Positions 47,251 through 57,319 of a stretch of 64,000 bases of DNA are shown here, in pieces. A program made the position numbers and the translations under genes. The notes beneath the pieces were generated by a model that was not told the DNA's origin, ran no database searches, and saw only the letters and a program-made list of their open reading frames with translations. Each line of letters opens with the position of its first letter. The stretch's first letter is position 1. Origin of the DNA: Oceanobacillus polygoni (lineage in GTDB: Bacteria > Bacillota > Bacilli > Bacillales > Amphibacillaceae); contig NZ_PIJY01000026.1 of the NCBI RefSeq assembly GCF_008304605.1, forward strand, positions 310,001-374,000, read 5' to 3'.

Positions 47251-49413
47251 TTATTCTATATATACAATAGTTGGTGTGCTTTCATAAGTTCCGTCTTCGA
47301 GAAATACGGTTACTACCGCGAGATAGTAGCCTGATTCACCAGCGTCTTTTTTACTTATTTCACCTTGATGTTCTCCTTCTTTTACATTTCCCGTTTCTAA
47401 TAGTCGTCTTTTGAATACAAGACTTTCAGGATCATAAAGATCAACTTCTACCCGTCTTGCAGGTTCTGTTAGATATATCCGATATTCATATGTTTCTTCC
47501 GTGAGAGTCTTCATCGCAAACTCAAACCCTGCTGTTTTTGGTTGATTAGCATTTTGGTTCACAAAAATATATGGTAAGTTGTATTGTTCATCCTGAGAGG
47601 ATAATGTGATCCACCCTTGATGAACACCTTCCTCCATTCGTGCGGTTGTTATACCAAGCTCAATTGGGATTGTCTTTTTCTGGTTTGCTTCGATTGTAAA
47701 AGACATTGGCAGCTTCCAATTAACACCGTTCTTTTGCTTTGGATAATCAAAGGTATATGTCTGTGCAACATCTGTCATATTCTCAATGGTTAATGTAAAT
47801 TCACTTGTTTCTCTATACCCACTTATTTGTCCAAAGTTGAGTTGTGGATTATGAATGATTGTTTTCGATTCAATTGCCTTTTCCGGTTGAATTTCTCCCG
47901 TTCCTTGAATCGTGGATGCTAAGACATTATCTTCTCCGATTACATGTGCGGTTGTTTTTAGAGCACCGAAGATTTGCTGGATCGTCCAATCTGGATGCGC
48001 CTCTTTAATTAATGCAATAGCACCAGTAACATGTGGTGCAGCCATACTTGTTCCATCAAGTGGCTCATAACCTCCTGGAACCGTACTCAAAATATTCGTC
48101 CCTGGCGCAACCACGTCTGGCTTGATATTCCAATTAATGGTAACTGGCCCTCTGGAGCTAAATGGAGCTATTGTACGTTCTTCATGTTCGTAAGCAGTTT
48201 CCAAATAAATACTTTTCCCTGCACTCTGCTCTTTCAGCCATATACCATCTTCCATAGTTATCGATACGACTGGTATATTTAGCGGAGCTTCTTTATTTTG
48301 AACGGACCCTTGAAACGTTCCTTTCTCTTTATTATAGACTACCACAGCTACCGCCCCTCTTTCTTCTGCACGTTTCGCCATTTCATAGAACGGTATGTCT
48401 CCACGCTTCATTACTGCGATGTGCCCGTTTAACGATCCATTCTCCTCTGTACCATCTGCAATTGGATAGTCCTTTGTCAAATTCCACGGAGAAGAACCTA
48501 CCATTTCAGTAAGCGGGATTGTTCGCTCAGCCATCGGTTCATAGAGGGAAGGAGTTTCTGTTGGTGAAGTGGATGCACCGACTGATAAAGCTTTGTCAGC
48601 AGTTGCTGGTGATCCTACAGTCCAATCCCCAGGACCACTATTACCATTTGCTATAACTACTGGTACGCCTAGTTCGGTAGCTCGATTTACCGCTACACTT
48701 GTTGGAAAGTCAGGAACGTTTACATTATTTCCAAGTGATAAATTGATAATATCTACCCCATCTTCAATCGCCTTCTCCATTGCAGCTATGACCTGTACCG
48801 ATGTTCCTGCACCACCAGGACCGAGCGCGCGATAGGCGTAAATTTCTGCATCTGGAGCAACTCCTTTCATTTCCCCGTCGGCTGCAATAATCCCTGCAAC
48901 ATGGGTGCCGTGAGATGTTGGTATACCTTGTTCTGGAAGTGTCTCCATTGGGTCTTCATCCAGGTCAACGAGGTCATATCCACCGATGTAATTTTTCTGT
49001 AAATCAGGATGATCATGGTCAATCCCGGTATCAACAACTCCAACCTTTATCCCTTTTCCAGTGAATGAGGTCGTATTTAAATGAGATGGATATACTTCAC
49101 TGCCCGTTTCACCATGGTTTTCTAATGGAAGTGACTCATAATGCTGTACCATGTGGATGCTTTGGACAAATGGGAGCGACTCTATCTTTTGCAAGTTTGC
49201 AGGAGCCCCTTGTAAGGCAATTCCGTTAAATAATTGTTTATAGACCGCAATAACTTCGATAAACGGATGATACGTTTCCAAGTATTCTTTATGTACTTCC
49301 GGATCCCCTTCCACTTCGATAATGATAGACTCCCTCTCTTCTTCCGCATGAAGTTCCGGGGTTGGTGGAATAAATAGAAATAATAACAGTAAAAGAATAC
49401 TAAAAATCCGCAT
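47251..49413 (-). CDS. Secreted Vpr-like subtilisin protease
   Basis: Extracellular serine protease, family S8. 720 residues. Signal peptide MRIFSILLLLLFLFIPP; short I9-like propeptide (about 28-95); Asp128 (VGVVDTGID), His168 (TSHGTHVAG), oxyanion Asn258 (ANGNSG), PA insert (about 300-410) and Ser456 (DGTSMAAPH). C-terminal beta domains follow, ending without a sortase signal, so it should be released. Shares architecture with the wall protease at 4858-10473 but lacks its repeats and anchor. TAAAAAAGGAGCAAGC precedes the ATG. Substrates unknown; nutritional or signalling-peptide processing are options. Confidence 0.93.
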   Translation of the reverse strand: MRIFSILLLLLFLFIPPTPELHAEEERESIIIEVEGDPEVHKEYLETYHPFIEVIAVYKQLFNGIALQGAPANLQKIESLPFVQSIHMVQHYESLPLENHGETGSEVYPSHLNTTSFTGKGIKVGVVDTGIDHDHPDLQKNYIGGYDLVDLDEDPMETLPEQGIPTSHGTHVAGIIAADGEMKGVAPDAEIYAYRALGPGGAGTSVQVIAAMEKAIEDGVDIINLSLGNNVNVPDFPTSVAVNRATELGVPVVIANGNSGPGDWTVGSPATADKALSVGASTSPTETPSLYEPMAERTIPLTEMVGSSPWNLTKDYPIADGTEENGSLNGHIAVMKRGDIPFYEMAKRAEERGAVAVVVYNKEKGTFQGSVQNKEAPLNIPVVSITMEDGIWLKEQSAGKSIYLETAYEHEERTIAPFSSRGPVTINWNIKPDVVAPGTNILSTVPGGYEPLDGTSMAAPHVTGAIALIKEAHPDWTIQQIFGALKTTAHVIGEDNVLASTIQGTGEIQPEKAIESKTIIHNPQLNFGQISGYRETSEFTLTIENMTDVAQTYTFDYPKQKNGVNWKLPMSFTIEANQKKTIPIELGITTARMEEGVHQGWITLSSQDEQYNLPYIFVNQNANQPKTAGFEFAMKTLTEETYEYRIYLTEPARRVEVDLYDPESLVFKRRLLETGNVKEGEHQGEISKKDAGESGYYLAVVTVFLEDGTYESTPTIVYIE

Positions 49414-49551
49414 AGATGCTTGCTCCTTTTTTAGTAATAGCTTTTGGAATGAATGAGATATTATACATTAGTATCGTTATGGAAACCTTCTAGTTCAAGG
49501 GGCTTTTAATAAGTATTGATTGCTGTATCCATATGCAAATTATTCATAATG

Positions 49552-49581
49552 TTGCTTTTTCCTATGAACTAATGATATACT
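49552..49581 (+). promoter_or_regulatory. SigA promoter of the rib operon
   Basis: TTGCTT, 18-bp spacer, TGA-TATACT (extended -10); the riboswitch begins about 22 nt downstream. Confidence 0.6.
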
Positions 49582-49603
49582 ATTTTCAAAATTGAATACG
49601 CAT

Positions 49604-49756
49604 ATTCCTTCGGGGTCGGGTGAAATTCCCAACCGACGGTGATGAAGCATAGCTTCTAAGTCCGTGACCCGCGCGGTTTTATTAAGGTCTATAACCAAGC
49701 GGTGGATCTGGTGCAAAACCAGAACCGACAGTTAAAGTCTGGATGGGAGAAGGAAT
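49604..49756 (+). ncRNA. FMN riboswitch (RFN element)
   Basis: Closing stem ATTCCTT/AAGGAAT; conserved blocks TTCGGGGTCGGGTGAAATTC, CAACCGACGGTGAT, AGTCCGTGACCCG, GGTGGATCTGGTGCAAAACC and CCGACAGTTAAAGTCTGGATGGGAGAAGG (given here in pieces). Binds FMN and, with the downstream terminator, attenuates the rib operon. Confidence 0.96.
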
Positions 49757-49888
49757 TTTAGGTAGGCACGCTCTTTGTAATACTTTTGGCGAGTGCTGTT
49801 ATTTGTATACTTTTTGTACAATTAACAGGATGCTGTTTTGTTGTATTACATATTTTTTCCATTGCTTACTATTAAAATTCTAATCACA

Positions 49889-49918
49889 AAGCCTCTGAGG
49901 ATACTCAGGGGCTTTTTT
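49889..49918 (+). terminator. Leader terminator of the FMN riboswitch
   Basis: AAGCCTCTGAG-GATA-CTCAGGGGCTT hairpin then TTTTTT, between aptamer and first gene: the expression platform. Confidence 0.9.
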
Positions 49919-49959
49919 CATTTCCAAAGGATGCGATCTTACGAAAGGAAGTGAAGTAT

Positions 49960-50610
49960 ATGTTTACAGGTTTAATCGAGGAAAAAGGTGTCGTAAAGAA
50001 ATTGCTGACGGTTTCCGATCAGGCTGTCCAAATGACTATAGGATCCAGCAAGGTAATGGAGGATGTTGCTATTGGAGACAGTATTGCTGTTAATGGCATT
50101 TGCCTTACGGTGACTAGCTATAGCTCCAATAGCTTTCAAGTGGATGCTATGCCGGAAACGATAAAGTCCACCTCCTTCCAAGCTTTAAAACCTGGTTCTA
50201 AGGTAAATCTAGAACGAGCAATGGCTGCAAATGGAAGATTTGGCGGACACTTTGTATCTGGGCATGTTGATGGTACAGGTCAAATCGTCCATGTGTATCG
50301 AAATGAAAATGCTATTTATTACGACATCGAAATATCTGAGGATCTTATTCCATTTTTAATGCACAAAGGTTCCATTACAGTTGATGGAATCAGTTTGACC
50401 CTTTTCGAAGTAAAGCAAAATCAATTCACCATCTCCCTTATTCCCCATACCGCAGCAGAAACAATTCTTGGTGAAAAGGGCAAAGGGGATATCGTGAATA
50501 TCGAATGCGACATGCTTGCGAAGTATGTTCAAAATATGCTCAATAGTCAAAGCATGAAGCAAGATGCAGGAATTAATCACACTTTTCTTGAAAAAAACGG
50601 ATTTATATAG
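49960..50610 (+). CDS. ribE: Riboflavin synthase, alpha-type
   Basis: Dismutates two 6,7-dimethyl-8-ribityllumazines to riboflavin plus a pyrimidinedione. 216 residues with two lumazine-binding repeats: MFTGLIEEKGVVKK (1-14) and HFVSGHVDGTGQIVH (about 97-111). ATG 49960 is chosen, AAAGGAAG upstream; an in-frame GTG at 49951 overlaps that SD. Here it is the first gene after the riboswitch; in B. subtilis ribD precedes it. Confidence 0.95.
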   Translation: MFTGLIEEKGVVKKLLTVSDQAVQMTIGSSKVMEDVAIGDSIAVNGICLTVTSYSSNSFQVDAMPETIKSTSFQALKPGSKVNLERAMAANGRFGGHFVSGHVDGTGQIVHVYRNENAIYYDIEISEDLIPFLMHKGSITVDGISLTLFEVKQNQFTISLIPHTAAETILGEKGKGDIVNIECDMLAKYVQNMLNSQSMKQDAGINHTFLEKNGFI

Positions 50611-50618
50611 GAGGTTAA

Positions 50619-51245
50619 ATGATCATGCATACCATTGAAGAGGCAATTACTGATTTAAAGCTTGGAAAACCAATTATTGTTGTCGATGACGAAAATCGAG
50701 AAAATGAAGGTGATCTTGTTGCTTTATCTGAAAAAGCAACACCTGACTTAATTAATTTTATGATCACACATGGAAAAGGACTCGTTTGTGTTTCCCTTCC
50801 AGCAGAACATGCGAAAAATATCGGGCTGTCACCGATGGTCGATCAGAACACGGATCCATATGGTACTGCTTTTACAGTATCTGTTGACCATAAAAATACA
50901 ACTACTGGTATTAGCGCCGAAGAAAGGTCAAACACTATTCTGGCTTTGGCAGAGCCTCGCGCACATATTAGTGATTTCAAACAGCCAGGTCATATGTTTC
51001 CGCTTATTGCTAAAGATGGTGGTGTGTTAACTCGCCCCGGTCATACAGAAGCAGCTGTTGATTTAGCTCTTCTCAGTGGTGCCTTTCCATCAGGTGTCAT
51101 CTGTGAAATTATTATGGATAACGGTACAATGGCACGACTACCAGATCTTGAAATCATGGCTGAAAAATTTGATCTAAAAGTTATCTCAATAGCAGATTTA
51201 ATTGCCTATCGTAAAACAAATAAAACAATGATTGTTCATTCGTAA
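50619..51245 (+). CDS. ribB: 3,4-Dihydroxy-2-butanone-4-phosphate synthase (monofunctional)
   Basis: Converts ribulose-5-phosphate to the four-carbon unit for lumazine. 208 residues: [18 protein letters not shown] (about 19-36) metal/substrate loop, [20 protein letters not shown] (about 144-155). In B. subtilis this domain is fused to GTP cyclohydrolase II (RibA/RibBA, about 398 residues); here the protein ends at [15 protein letters not shown], exactly where the fusion would continue, and no cyclohydrolase follows. GGAGG overlaps the ribE stop; a second ATG at 50625 is also possible. Confidence 0.93.
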   Translation: MIMHTIEEAITDLKLGKPIIVVDDENRENEGDLVALSEKATPDLINFMITHGKGLVCVSLPAEHAKNIGLSPMVDQNTDPYGTAFTVSVDHKNTTTGISAEERSNTILALAEPRAHISDFKQPGHMFPLIAKDGGVLTRPGHTEAAVDLALLSGAFPSGVICEIIMDNGTMARLPDLEIMAEKFDLKVISIADLIAYRKTNKTMIVHS

Positions 51246-51259
51246 AGGAGACAGGAGAA

Positions 51260-51730
51260 ATGGGAAAAACATATGAAGGAAACGTAGTTGGTACAGATTT
51301 AAAAATTGGGATTGTAGTAGCTCGATTTAACGAATTTATTACGTCAAAATTATTAGATGGTGCACGTGATGCTCTAAAAAGACATGGTGTTGCTGAAGAT
51401 AATATTGATATAGCATGGGTACCAGGTGCATTTGAGATTCCGTTAATCGCACAAAAAATGGCTGCTAACAGCAAGTATGATGCTATTATCACGTTAGGAA
51501 CGGTTATTCGTGGATCTACCCCACACTTTGATTATGTTTGTAATGAAGTAGCAAAAGGTGTTGCCAACGTATCGTTTCAGACGAGTAAACCAATCATTTT
51601 TGGCGTCCTAACGACAGAATCGATTGAACAGGCAATCGAGCGTGCTGGGACAAAAGCTGGAAATAAAGGAGCTGAATCAGCTATATCTGCTATTGAAATG
51701 GCGAATATGGTAAAGCTGCTAGAAAATTAA
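51260..51730 (+). CDS. ribH: 6,7-Dimethyl-8-ribityllumazine synthase
   Basis: Condenses the RibB product with the ribityl-amino-pyrimidine; forms an icosahedral shell in bacilli. 156 residues. [14 protein letters not shown] (about 21-34), [10 protein letters not shown] (about 53-62), [14 protein letters not shown] with the catalytic His (about 81-94). GGAGACAGGAGAA precedes ATG. Last gene of the operon. Confidence 0.96.
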   Translation: MGKTYEGNVVGTDLKIGIVVARFNEFITSKLLDGARDALKRHGVAEDNIDIAWVPGAFEIPLIAQKMAANSKYDAIITLGTVIRGSTPHFDYVCNEVAKGVANVSFQTSKPIIFGVLTTESIEQAIERAGTKAGNKGAESAISAIEMANMVKLLEN

Positions 51731-51735
51731 TTCAA

Positions 51736-51772
51736 AAACGGAGGATGCAACTTTAATTTGCATTCTCCGTTT
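51736..51772. terminator. Bidirectional terminator between ribH and upp
   Basis: AAACGGAGGATGCAA / TTGCATTCTCCGTTT arms (one G-T wobble), 7-nt loop, A/T runs on both sides. Confidence 0.85.
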
Positions 51773-51801
51773 GTTGTTTATTTATTACATTGTAGCAGTA
51801 C

Positions 51802-52437
<636 letters not shown>

Positions 52438-52530
52438 TCACTCCTTCAGATTAGTTATATCTTTAAAATTGTACTGAAAAACAAGCCAGCTTTCAAGTTT
52501 AGTTTTATTCTTGTTACAAAAACGTAATAA

Positions 52531-52554
52531 GGATACCCCGAATTCGGAGTATCC
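52531..52554 (-). terminator. glyA terminator
   Basis: GGATACTCCGAATTCGGGGTATCC-type palindrome (given on minus in pieces: GGATAC...GTATCC around CCGAATTCGG), then TTATTACGTTTTTG, 12 bp after glyA. Confidence 0.7.
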
Positions 52555-52565
52555 TCGTCTACTAC

Positions 52566-53810
52566 TTAAGCATATTGTGTATATAATGGAAATTTTTCTG
52601 TTAAAGCAGCTACTCGTTTTGCAGCCTCTTCTAATACTGCTTCATCTTCATTATTTTTTAATGTCAATGAAATAATGGCAGCAATTTCCTTCATCTCTTC
52701 TTCACCAAAGCCTCTAGATGTTACAGCAGCGGTACCAATACGGACTCCACTTGTTACAAATGGACTTTCCGTATCGAATGGAATCGTATTTTTATTTGTT
52801 GTAATTCCAATATCGTCCAGAGCCTTTTCAGCAACTTTTCCAGTCAAGTTAAGTGGTGTTACATCTAATAATAGCAAATGATTATCCGTTCCACCTGACA
52901 CAATACGAATTCCTTCTTCATTCAATGCTTCCCCAAGGACTTTCGCATTTTTAATAATGTTATTCGCATATTCTTTAAACTCGTTGGATAATGCTTCCTT
53001 AAAGGATACCGCTTTTGCAGCGATAATATGCATCAATGGTCCACCTTGAATTCCAGGGAAAATTGACTTATCAATTTGCTTCGCATACTCTTCTTTACAT
53101 AAAATCATTCCACCACGAGGGCCACGTAATGTTTTATGTGTTGTTGTCGTAACAAAATCAGAATATGGAACCGGATTTTGGTGAAGCCCGGCAGCAACGA
53201 GACCTGCAATATGCGCCATATCAACCATTAGATAAGCATCTACTTCGTCAGCAATTTCACGGAACTTCGCAAAATCAATATGACGGGAATATGCACTTGC
53301 ACCAGCAACAATTAATTTTGGCTTTACTTCTTTTGCTTTTGTTAAAACAGCATCATAATCTATTTTTTCAGTTTCTTTATCGACACCATAGTCAACGAAA
53401 TTATAAAGCTTTCCACTGAAGTTAACAGGACTTCCATGTGTCAAATGTCCACCATGGTTCAAATTCATTCCCAGTACTGTATCACCCGGCTCTAAAATGG
53501 AGAAATAGACACCCATATTTGCCTGCGCACCAGAATGTGGTTGAACATTGACGTGTTCTGCACCAAAAAGCTCTTTTGCACGGTCACGAGCTAAATCCTC
53601 TGCAACGTCAACATGCTCACAACCACCATAATAGCGTTTATTTGGATATCCTTCCGCATATTTATTCGTTAACACAGAGCCCATTGCTTCCATTACAGCT
53701 TCAGACACGAAGTTTTCAGACGCGATCAGTTCGACCTTATCCTGCTGGCGTTTTTTCTCCGCTTGAATTGCTTCATATATTTCTACATCTGCTTGTTTAA
53801 CATGTTCCAT
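52566..53810 (-). CDS. glyA: Serine hydroxymethyltransferase
   Basis: PLP enzyme interconverting serine and glycine with transfer of C1 to tetrahydrofolate. 414 residues. PLP-lysine motif [15 protein letters not shown] (about 220-234), substrate region [11 protein letters not shown] (about 29-39). CATAGGAGGC precedes ATG. In B. subtilis it is PurR-regulated; no convincing PurBox pair was found in the 148-bp leader. Confidence 0.97.
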   Translation of the reverse strand: MEHVKQADVEIYEAIQAEKKRQQDKVELIASENFVSEAVMEAMGSVLTNKYAEGYPNKRYYGGCEHVDVAEDLARDRAKELFGAEHVNVQPHSGAQANMGVYFSILEPGDTVLGMNLNHGGHLTHGSPVNFSGKLYNFVDYGVDKETEKIDYDAVLTKAKEVKPKLIVAGASAYSRHIDFAKFREIADEVDAYLMVDMAHIAGLVAAGLHQNPVPYSDFVTTTTHKTLRGPRGGMILCKEEYAKQIDKSIFPGIQGGPLMHIIAAKAVSFKEALSNEFKEYANNIIKNAKVLGEALNEEGIRIVSGGTDNHLLLLDVTPLNLTGKVAEKALDDIGITTNKNTIPFDTESPFVTSGVRIGTAAVTSRGFGEEEMKEIAAIISLTLKNNEDEAVLEEAAKRVAALTEKFPLYTQYA

Positions 53811-53871
53811 AAGTAAAGCCTCCTATGTATAAGAATATTTTAAAACTATATAAAGGTTGTTCAAAAATTCC

Positions 53872-53910
53872 GGTAAAAATGACACGGCGAATTTCTCGGT
53901 CCTTTTTACC
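53872..53910 (-). terminator. Probable ywlG terminator
   Basis: GGTAAAAA / TTTTTACC arms with further inner pairing (GAC...GTC), minus-strand tail GGAATTTTTG, in the gap before glyA. Confidence 0.5.
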
Positions 53911-53958
53911 CTCCTTTTCAAACTATATTATTGGGAGTTAAATCCTCCCATTAATAAC

Positions 53959-54528
53959 TTATTTACAGCTACCATTTAATCTCGTATTCTCATAATTTGC
54001 TCGATGACCACCGATTAGTTTTGGACGAGTCCTTGCGGCAGTAGCTCGCGCATTCCCAATAAATTTCTCGTTAAATCGAAGTGGAACAGCTACATGCTTT
54101 AAATGCATCCCAATCATCGTTTCTCCAATATCTAATCCCGCATGAGCATGAACTGCTTCAACCACAACTGGATCTTTCATATGCTTATATGCATATGAAG
54201 CCATCGATCCCCCTGCTGTAGGAATTGGGATAACGGAAACTTCTTCCAACTGATAGGCAGTTGCAGCTTCTCTTTCAACAACAAGTGCTCGATTCAGATG
54301 CTCGCAGCATTGAAATACAAGATGAATGCCAGTTTGTTGCTGTAATGCTTGTAGCTCTTTAAAAATAACTGCTGCAATCTGTTCGCTGCCAGATGTTCCA
54401 ATATGCTGTCCGGCAACTTCACTTGTTGAGCATCCAACAACAAATAATTCACCATTTCGCAAATAGTCCGTTTCCAACCATTGCGCTACTATTGACGTCA
54501 TATTTTGCTGTATATTTTCATATGCCAT
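53959..54528 (-). CDS. ywlG: YwlG-family (DUF436) protein
   Basis: 189 residues. Conserved stretches: LFVVGCSTSEVAGQHIGTSG (about 28-47), CCEHLNRALVVER (about 74-86), HAHAGLDIGETMIGMHL (about 127-143) and C-terminal GNARATAARTRPKLIGG. Conserved Cys and His suggest a cofactor or metal role, unproven. Same place as in B. subtilis, though rpiB (ywlF), which follows there, is missing. Confidence 0.88.
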   Translation of the reverse strand: MAYENIQQNMTSIVAQWLETDYLRNGELFVVGCSTSEVAGQHIGTSGSEQIAAVIFKELQALQQQTGIHLVFQCCEHLNRALVVEREAATAYQLEEVSVIPIPTAGGSMASYAYKHMKDPVVVEAVHAHAGLDIGETMIGMHLKHVAVPLRFNEKFIGNARATAARTRPKLIGGHRANYENTRLNGSCK

Positions 54529-54648
54529 TTATTCTTCACCTTCCATTGGTTTATGTCAAGCATCGAAGGACCTATGTTTACATCCTAAAAAATGTTCATC
54601 CAATTCCAATTGTACAAAGAATATTGCCGTATGACCATCAATAAGAAA

Positions 54649-55941
54649 TTAGAAAACCTTGAATTGATTAATCTGTTTATTTAAACGTTGTGCCTGCTCT
54701 TCCATTTTTTGAGCTAACTGATCTACTTGTTCCATCGTTGATACTTGTTCTTGAATTGCTGCATTTACTTCCTCTGTGCCTGCTGATGTCTCCTCAGCGA
54801 TTGCAGCAACCTCCTGTGACTGTCTTACTGTATCTTGAATCGATTCTAATTGCTTATCAACAAGACTTGTAATCATATCAATTTCCGATGCCACATCATT
54901 CACCGAACCAGACATCTGCTCAATTGTTCTGTTCGTGCCTTCTCCATTTTCTGCTTCTTTTTTTGCATACATAACATTATCGTTTATTTTTCTTACAACG
55001 AGATTCACATCTTCTTGAATCGTTTCTATCAAACTAGAAATACGCTGAACTGCTTGAGCACTTTGATCAGCTAACTTGCGGATTTCCTCGGCAACTACGG
55101 CAAATCCCCTTCCATGCTCGCCGGCCCGGGCTGCTTCAATGGATGCATTTAATGCTAATAGATTCGTTTGTTCTGCGATTTCCCCAACCATTGTAATAAT
55201 CGATTCCACTTGTATCGCGTTTTGCTTTAGATGATCAACGTCTTTTAATGAAAGCTCTTGATCGTCTGCTAATTTTTGAATACCTTTTACGAGCTGGTTC
55301 ACGACAATTTTACTTTCGTTTAATGTCTCTAGCATTTCACTAGATTTCACTTTTGATTGCCGTGCTTTTTCTTGTACCTTTTTAGCTAGTTCCGTAGCAA
55401 GTTCAACAGCCTCTGCGGTATTCTGGATGGCTTCTGAGGAATTCTCCGCACCTTTGGAAATTTCATAGATCGAAGTACCTATAGAAGCGGAATGCTGTGC
55501 CGCCGAATGGGAGGCTTCTTTCATCTGTAAAACCGTCACATTCGTACTTTCAAAATGCTTATCAATGTTATGTACCATTTCGTTTAAGTTGTTCAGCATT
55601 GTATCCACCGCAATGGAAAGATCACGAATTTCATCATGCGACTTCGGAATATGTACTTCTTGATTTAAATTTCCTTTCGCTGCTTCGGATGCGACTTTCT
55701 CTAAACTTTCCATTGGCTTTGTAATCACTCTTGCTGCAAAAAAAGCTAGAATACCAGACCAAATAACTCCAAGTAACAAAATGATAATCGTATACCATTC
55801 AATTGAAATATTCCAGTACGGTTGTACATAATCATAAAGTAAATAGATGAATATCGCACTGAATGTATACGTTATAATCGCCAAAATGGTTGTAAAGATT
55901 ACGAGTTTCAAACGTAAACTAAACTTATAGCTTTTGTTCAT
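54649..55941 (-). CDS. Methyl-accepting chemotaxis protein
   Basis: Transmembrane chemoreceptor. 430 residues: TM1 (about 12-33), a very short external loop (about 15 residues, [14 protein letters not shown]), TM2 (about 47-70), HAMP (about 70-125) and a long cytoplasmic coiled coil with the conserved hairpin [20 protein letters not shown] (about 245-264). The tiny outside loop means it senses from the membrane or cytoplasm rather than a periplasmic-type ligand domain. GGAGGAGAAAGGC precedes ATG; only 15 bp from ywlE, so probably cotranscribed with it. Confidence 0.93.
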   Translation of the reverse strand: MNKSYKFSLRLKLVIFTTILAIITYTFSAIFIYLLYDYVQPYWNISIEWYTIIILLLGVIWSGILAFFAARVITKPMESLEKVASEAAKGNLNQEVHIPKSHDEIRDLSIAVDTMLNNLNEMVHNIDKHFESTNVTVLQMKEASHSAAQHSASIGTSIYEISKGAENSSEAIQNTAEAVELATELAKKVQEKARQSKVKSSEMLETLNESKIVVNQLVKGIQKLADDQELSLKDVDHLKQNAIQVESIITMVGEIAEQTNLLALNASIEAARAGEHGRGFAVVAEEIRKLADQSAQAVQRISSLIETIQEDVNLVVRKINDNVMYAKKEAENGEGTNRTIEQMSGSVNDVASEIDMITSLVDKQLESIQDTVRQSQEVAAIAEETSAGTEEVNAAIQEQVSTMEQVDQLAQKMEEQAQRLNKQINQFKVF

Positions 55942-55956
55942 GCCTTTCTCCTCCGG

Positions 55957-56562
55957 CTACTTCTTAATTTTTTTGATTAGCAGGTCGATATGTTTTTCCA
56001 GTTCGTTCAACGTCTCTTGGTAGATTCCCAAGCTTCCTCCAAACGGATCGGAGATATCATAATTGATTAGGTTCGTTTCTAGTCCACGAATCGTTGCCAA
56101 CTCATGACTTAGATATTCCTGTAACCGTCGCTCTAGCTCTCGCTTGCCCAGTTTAGTCCCATGTTGCTGGATAAAAAGAGCACGTTTTACTTCTAAATCT
56201 GCATACGCCTTTTGTAATTCCTGCCATACTTGTTTATCGGCTTCCGATACGTATTCCTTTAGCGTATAAAAATTATTCTGATAATCAGGAAAATCAATGA
56301 TCAACGATTGCTTATGTCCGGTGGTCATCGTTAGCACAACATCAGCCCAGGATAGTAATTTCGCTGTCACTGGTTGTGACCTGTGCTCGCACTGAATCCC
56401 ACGTTCTGCTAAGGATTGAATTGCAAACGCGTTGGCATGAAGGTTATGGCTCGCAAAAATCCCAGCCGATTGAGTGCTTGCTTCGGGCATCTTTTCTTTT
56501 AACAACGCTTCCGCCATTGGACTCCTGCACGTATTACCAGTACAGACAAATAATATATTCAT
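55957..56562 (-). CDS. ywlE: Protein-arginine phosphatase (YwlE), with internal insertion
   Basis: Low-molecular-weight phosphatase that removes phosphate placed on arginines by McsB. Active-site loop CTGNTCRS (Cys7-Ser14) with Thr11, the residue reported to give arginine specificity in B. subtilis YwlE; general acid in ISDPFGGSLGIY near residue 172. The protein has 201 residues against about 150: an extra charged helical segment of roughly 50 residues (AYADLEVKRALFIQQ, GKRELERRLQEYLS) lies between FYTLKEYV and the DPFGG acid loop. Start ATG fits. Confidence 0.88.
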   Translation of the reverse strand: MNILFVCTGNTCRSPMAEALLKEKMPEASTQSAGIFASHNLHANAFAIQSLAERGIQCEHRSQPVTAKLLSWADVVLTMTTGHKQSLIIDFPDYQNNFYTLKEYVSEADKQVWQELQKAYADLEVKRALFIQQHGTKLGKRELERRLQEYLSHELATIRGLETNLINYDISDPFGGSLGIYQETLNELEKHIDLLIKKIKK

Positions 56563-56674
56563 GAAACGCCCTCCATCTAGTAACTCTACGACAAATATAC
56601 CATATTTCCAACGAACGTGTTAGACAAAATGAAGCACTTTTGCTTCCGTATTCAAGTTTTGTACAAATTAAAAG

Positions 56675-56705
56675 AGAAGACCCCAGTATTCAACTGAAAT
56701 CTTCT
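56675..56705 (-). terminator. mntP terminator
   Basis: On minus AGAAGA...CAGT...ACTG...TCTTCT with tail CTTTTAATTTG, directly after the mntP stop. Confidence 0.65.
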
Positions 56706-56706
56706 A

Positions 56707-57255
56707 TTATCCAAATAGCATATATATGCCAAAACAACATAAGATACTGCCAGCGAGTAGTTCACTATATACACCAAGATAGCCTTGTACTTTTCTACCA
56801 AGCAGCATTCCTAGACACGCAAGAAAAGCACTAGCAACACCAAATAAGATTAGTGTGAGAATTACTCGAACACCCGATATCCCTAGGCCTAACCCTACAG
56901 TAAAACTATCTAAACTAACCGTAAATGCGATCAAAAGCAGACTTAGTCCAACTGGCTGCATTCGCTTTTGTGCTTCATGACTAAATGCAGAAAAAAACAT
57001 TTGCGCTCCAATAAAAAACAATAAAGCACCACTGGCCAATGTTGTTAAATCACCAATTTGTTCGGAAATCGCTTTTCCAAGTACCATTCCGAAAAATGGC
57101 ATGATGATATGAAATATACCGATGGTCATGCCAACAAAAGCGATTCGCTTTAAACGTAATTTTACCAGTCCTAATCCAAGACTAATCGAAAATGCATCCA
57201 TGCCAATTGCAATGGCAACAACGAATAGTGATACGATTTCACCTGAAAAAGACAT
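56707..57255 (-). CDS. mntP: Manganese efflux pump MntP
   Basis: Exports Mn2+ across the cytoplasmic membrane. 182 residues, six TM helices. The two Asp-containing repeats AIGMDAFSISLGLG (about 15-28) and TVSLDSFTVGLGLG (about 113-126) are the family mark. SD AAGGGGGA is 8 nt before ATG but is partly buried in a strong hairpin (57266-57304). No yybP-ykoY Mn riboswitch visible. Position as B. subtilis ywlD. Confidence 0.93.
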   Translation of the reverse strand: MSFSGEIVSLFVVAIAIGMDAFSISLGLGLVKLRLKRIAFVGMTIGIFHIIMPFFGMVLGKAISEQIGDLTTLASGALLFFIGAQMFFSAFSHEAQKRMQPVGLSLLLIAFTVSLDSFTVGLGLGISGVRVILTLILFGVASAFLACLGMLLGRKVQGYLGVYSELLAGSILCCFGIYMLFG

Positions 57256-57265
57256 TCACGAATCC

Positions 57266-57304
57266 CCCTTGGACATGCTTGTTAACTATATGCATGTCCA
57301 AGGG
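57266..57304 (-). promoter_or_regulatory. Hairpin sequestering the mntP ribosome-binding site
   Basis: Perfect 13-bp arms CCCTTGGACATGC / GCATGTCCAAGGG with a 13-nt loop. On the mRNA the 3-prime arm contains AAGGG of the mntP SD. No T-tail, so not a simple ywlC terminator. Confidence 0.7.
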
Positions 57305-57319
57305 AAGATATGAATGTCT

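Larger units (their letters stand above)
49414..49959. other. Regulatory region between divergent protease and rib genes
   Basis: Holds the rib promoter, FMN riboswitch and leader terminator (separate entries), plus the protease promoter on minus, which I could not pin down. Confidence 0.6.

Noticed and set aside
53811-53958. PurR box pair upstream of glyA
   Set aside because: Only partial matches to the PurBox; the inverted sequence there is better explained as a ywlG terminator.
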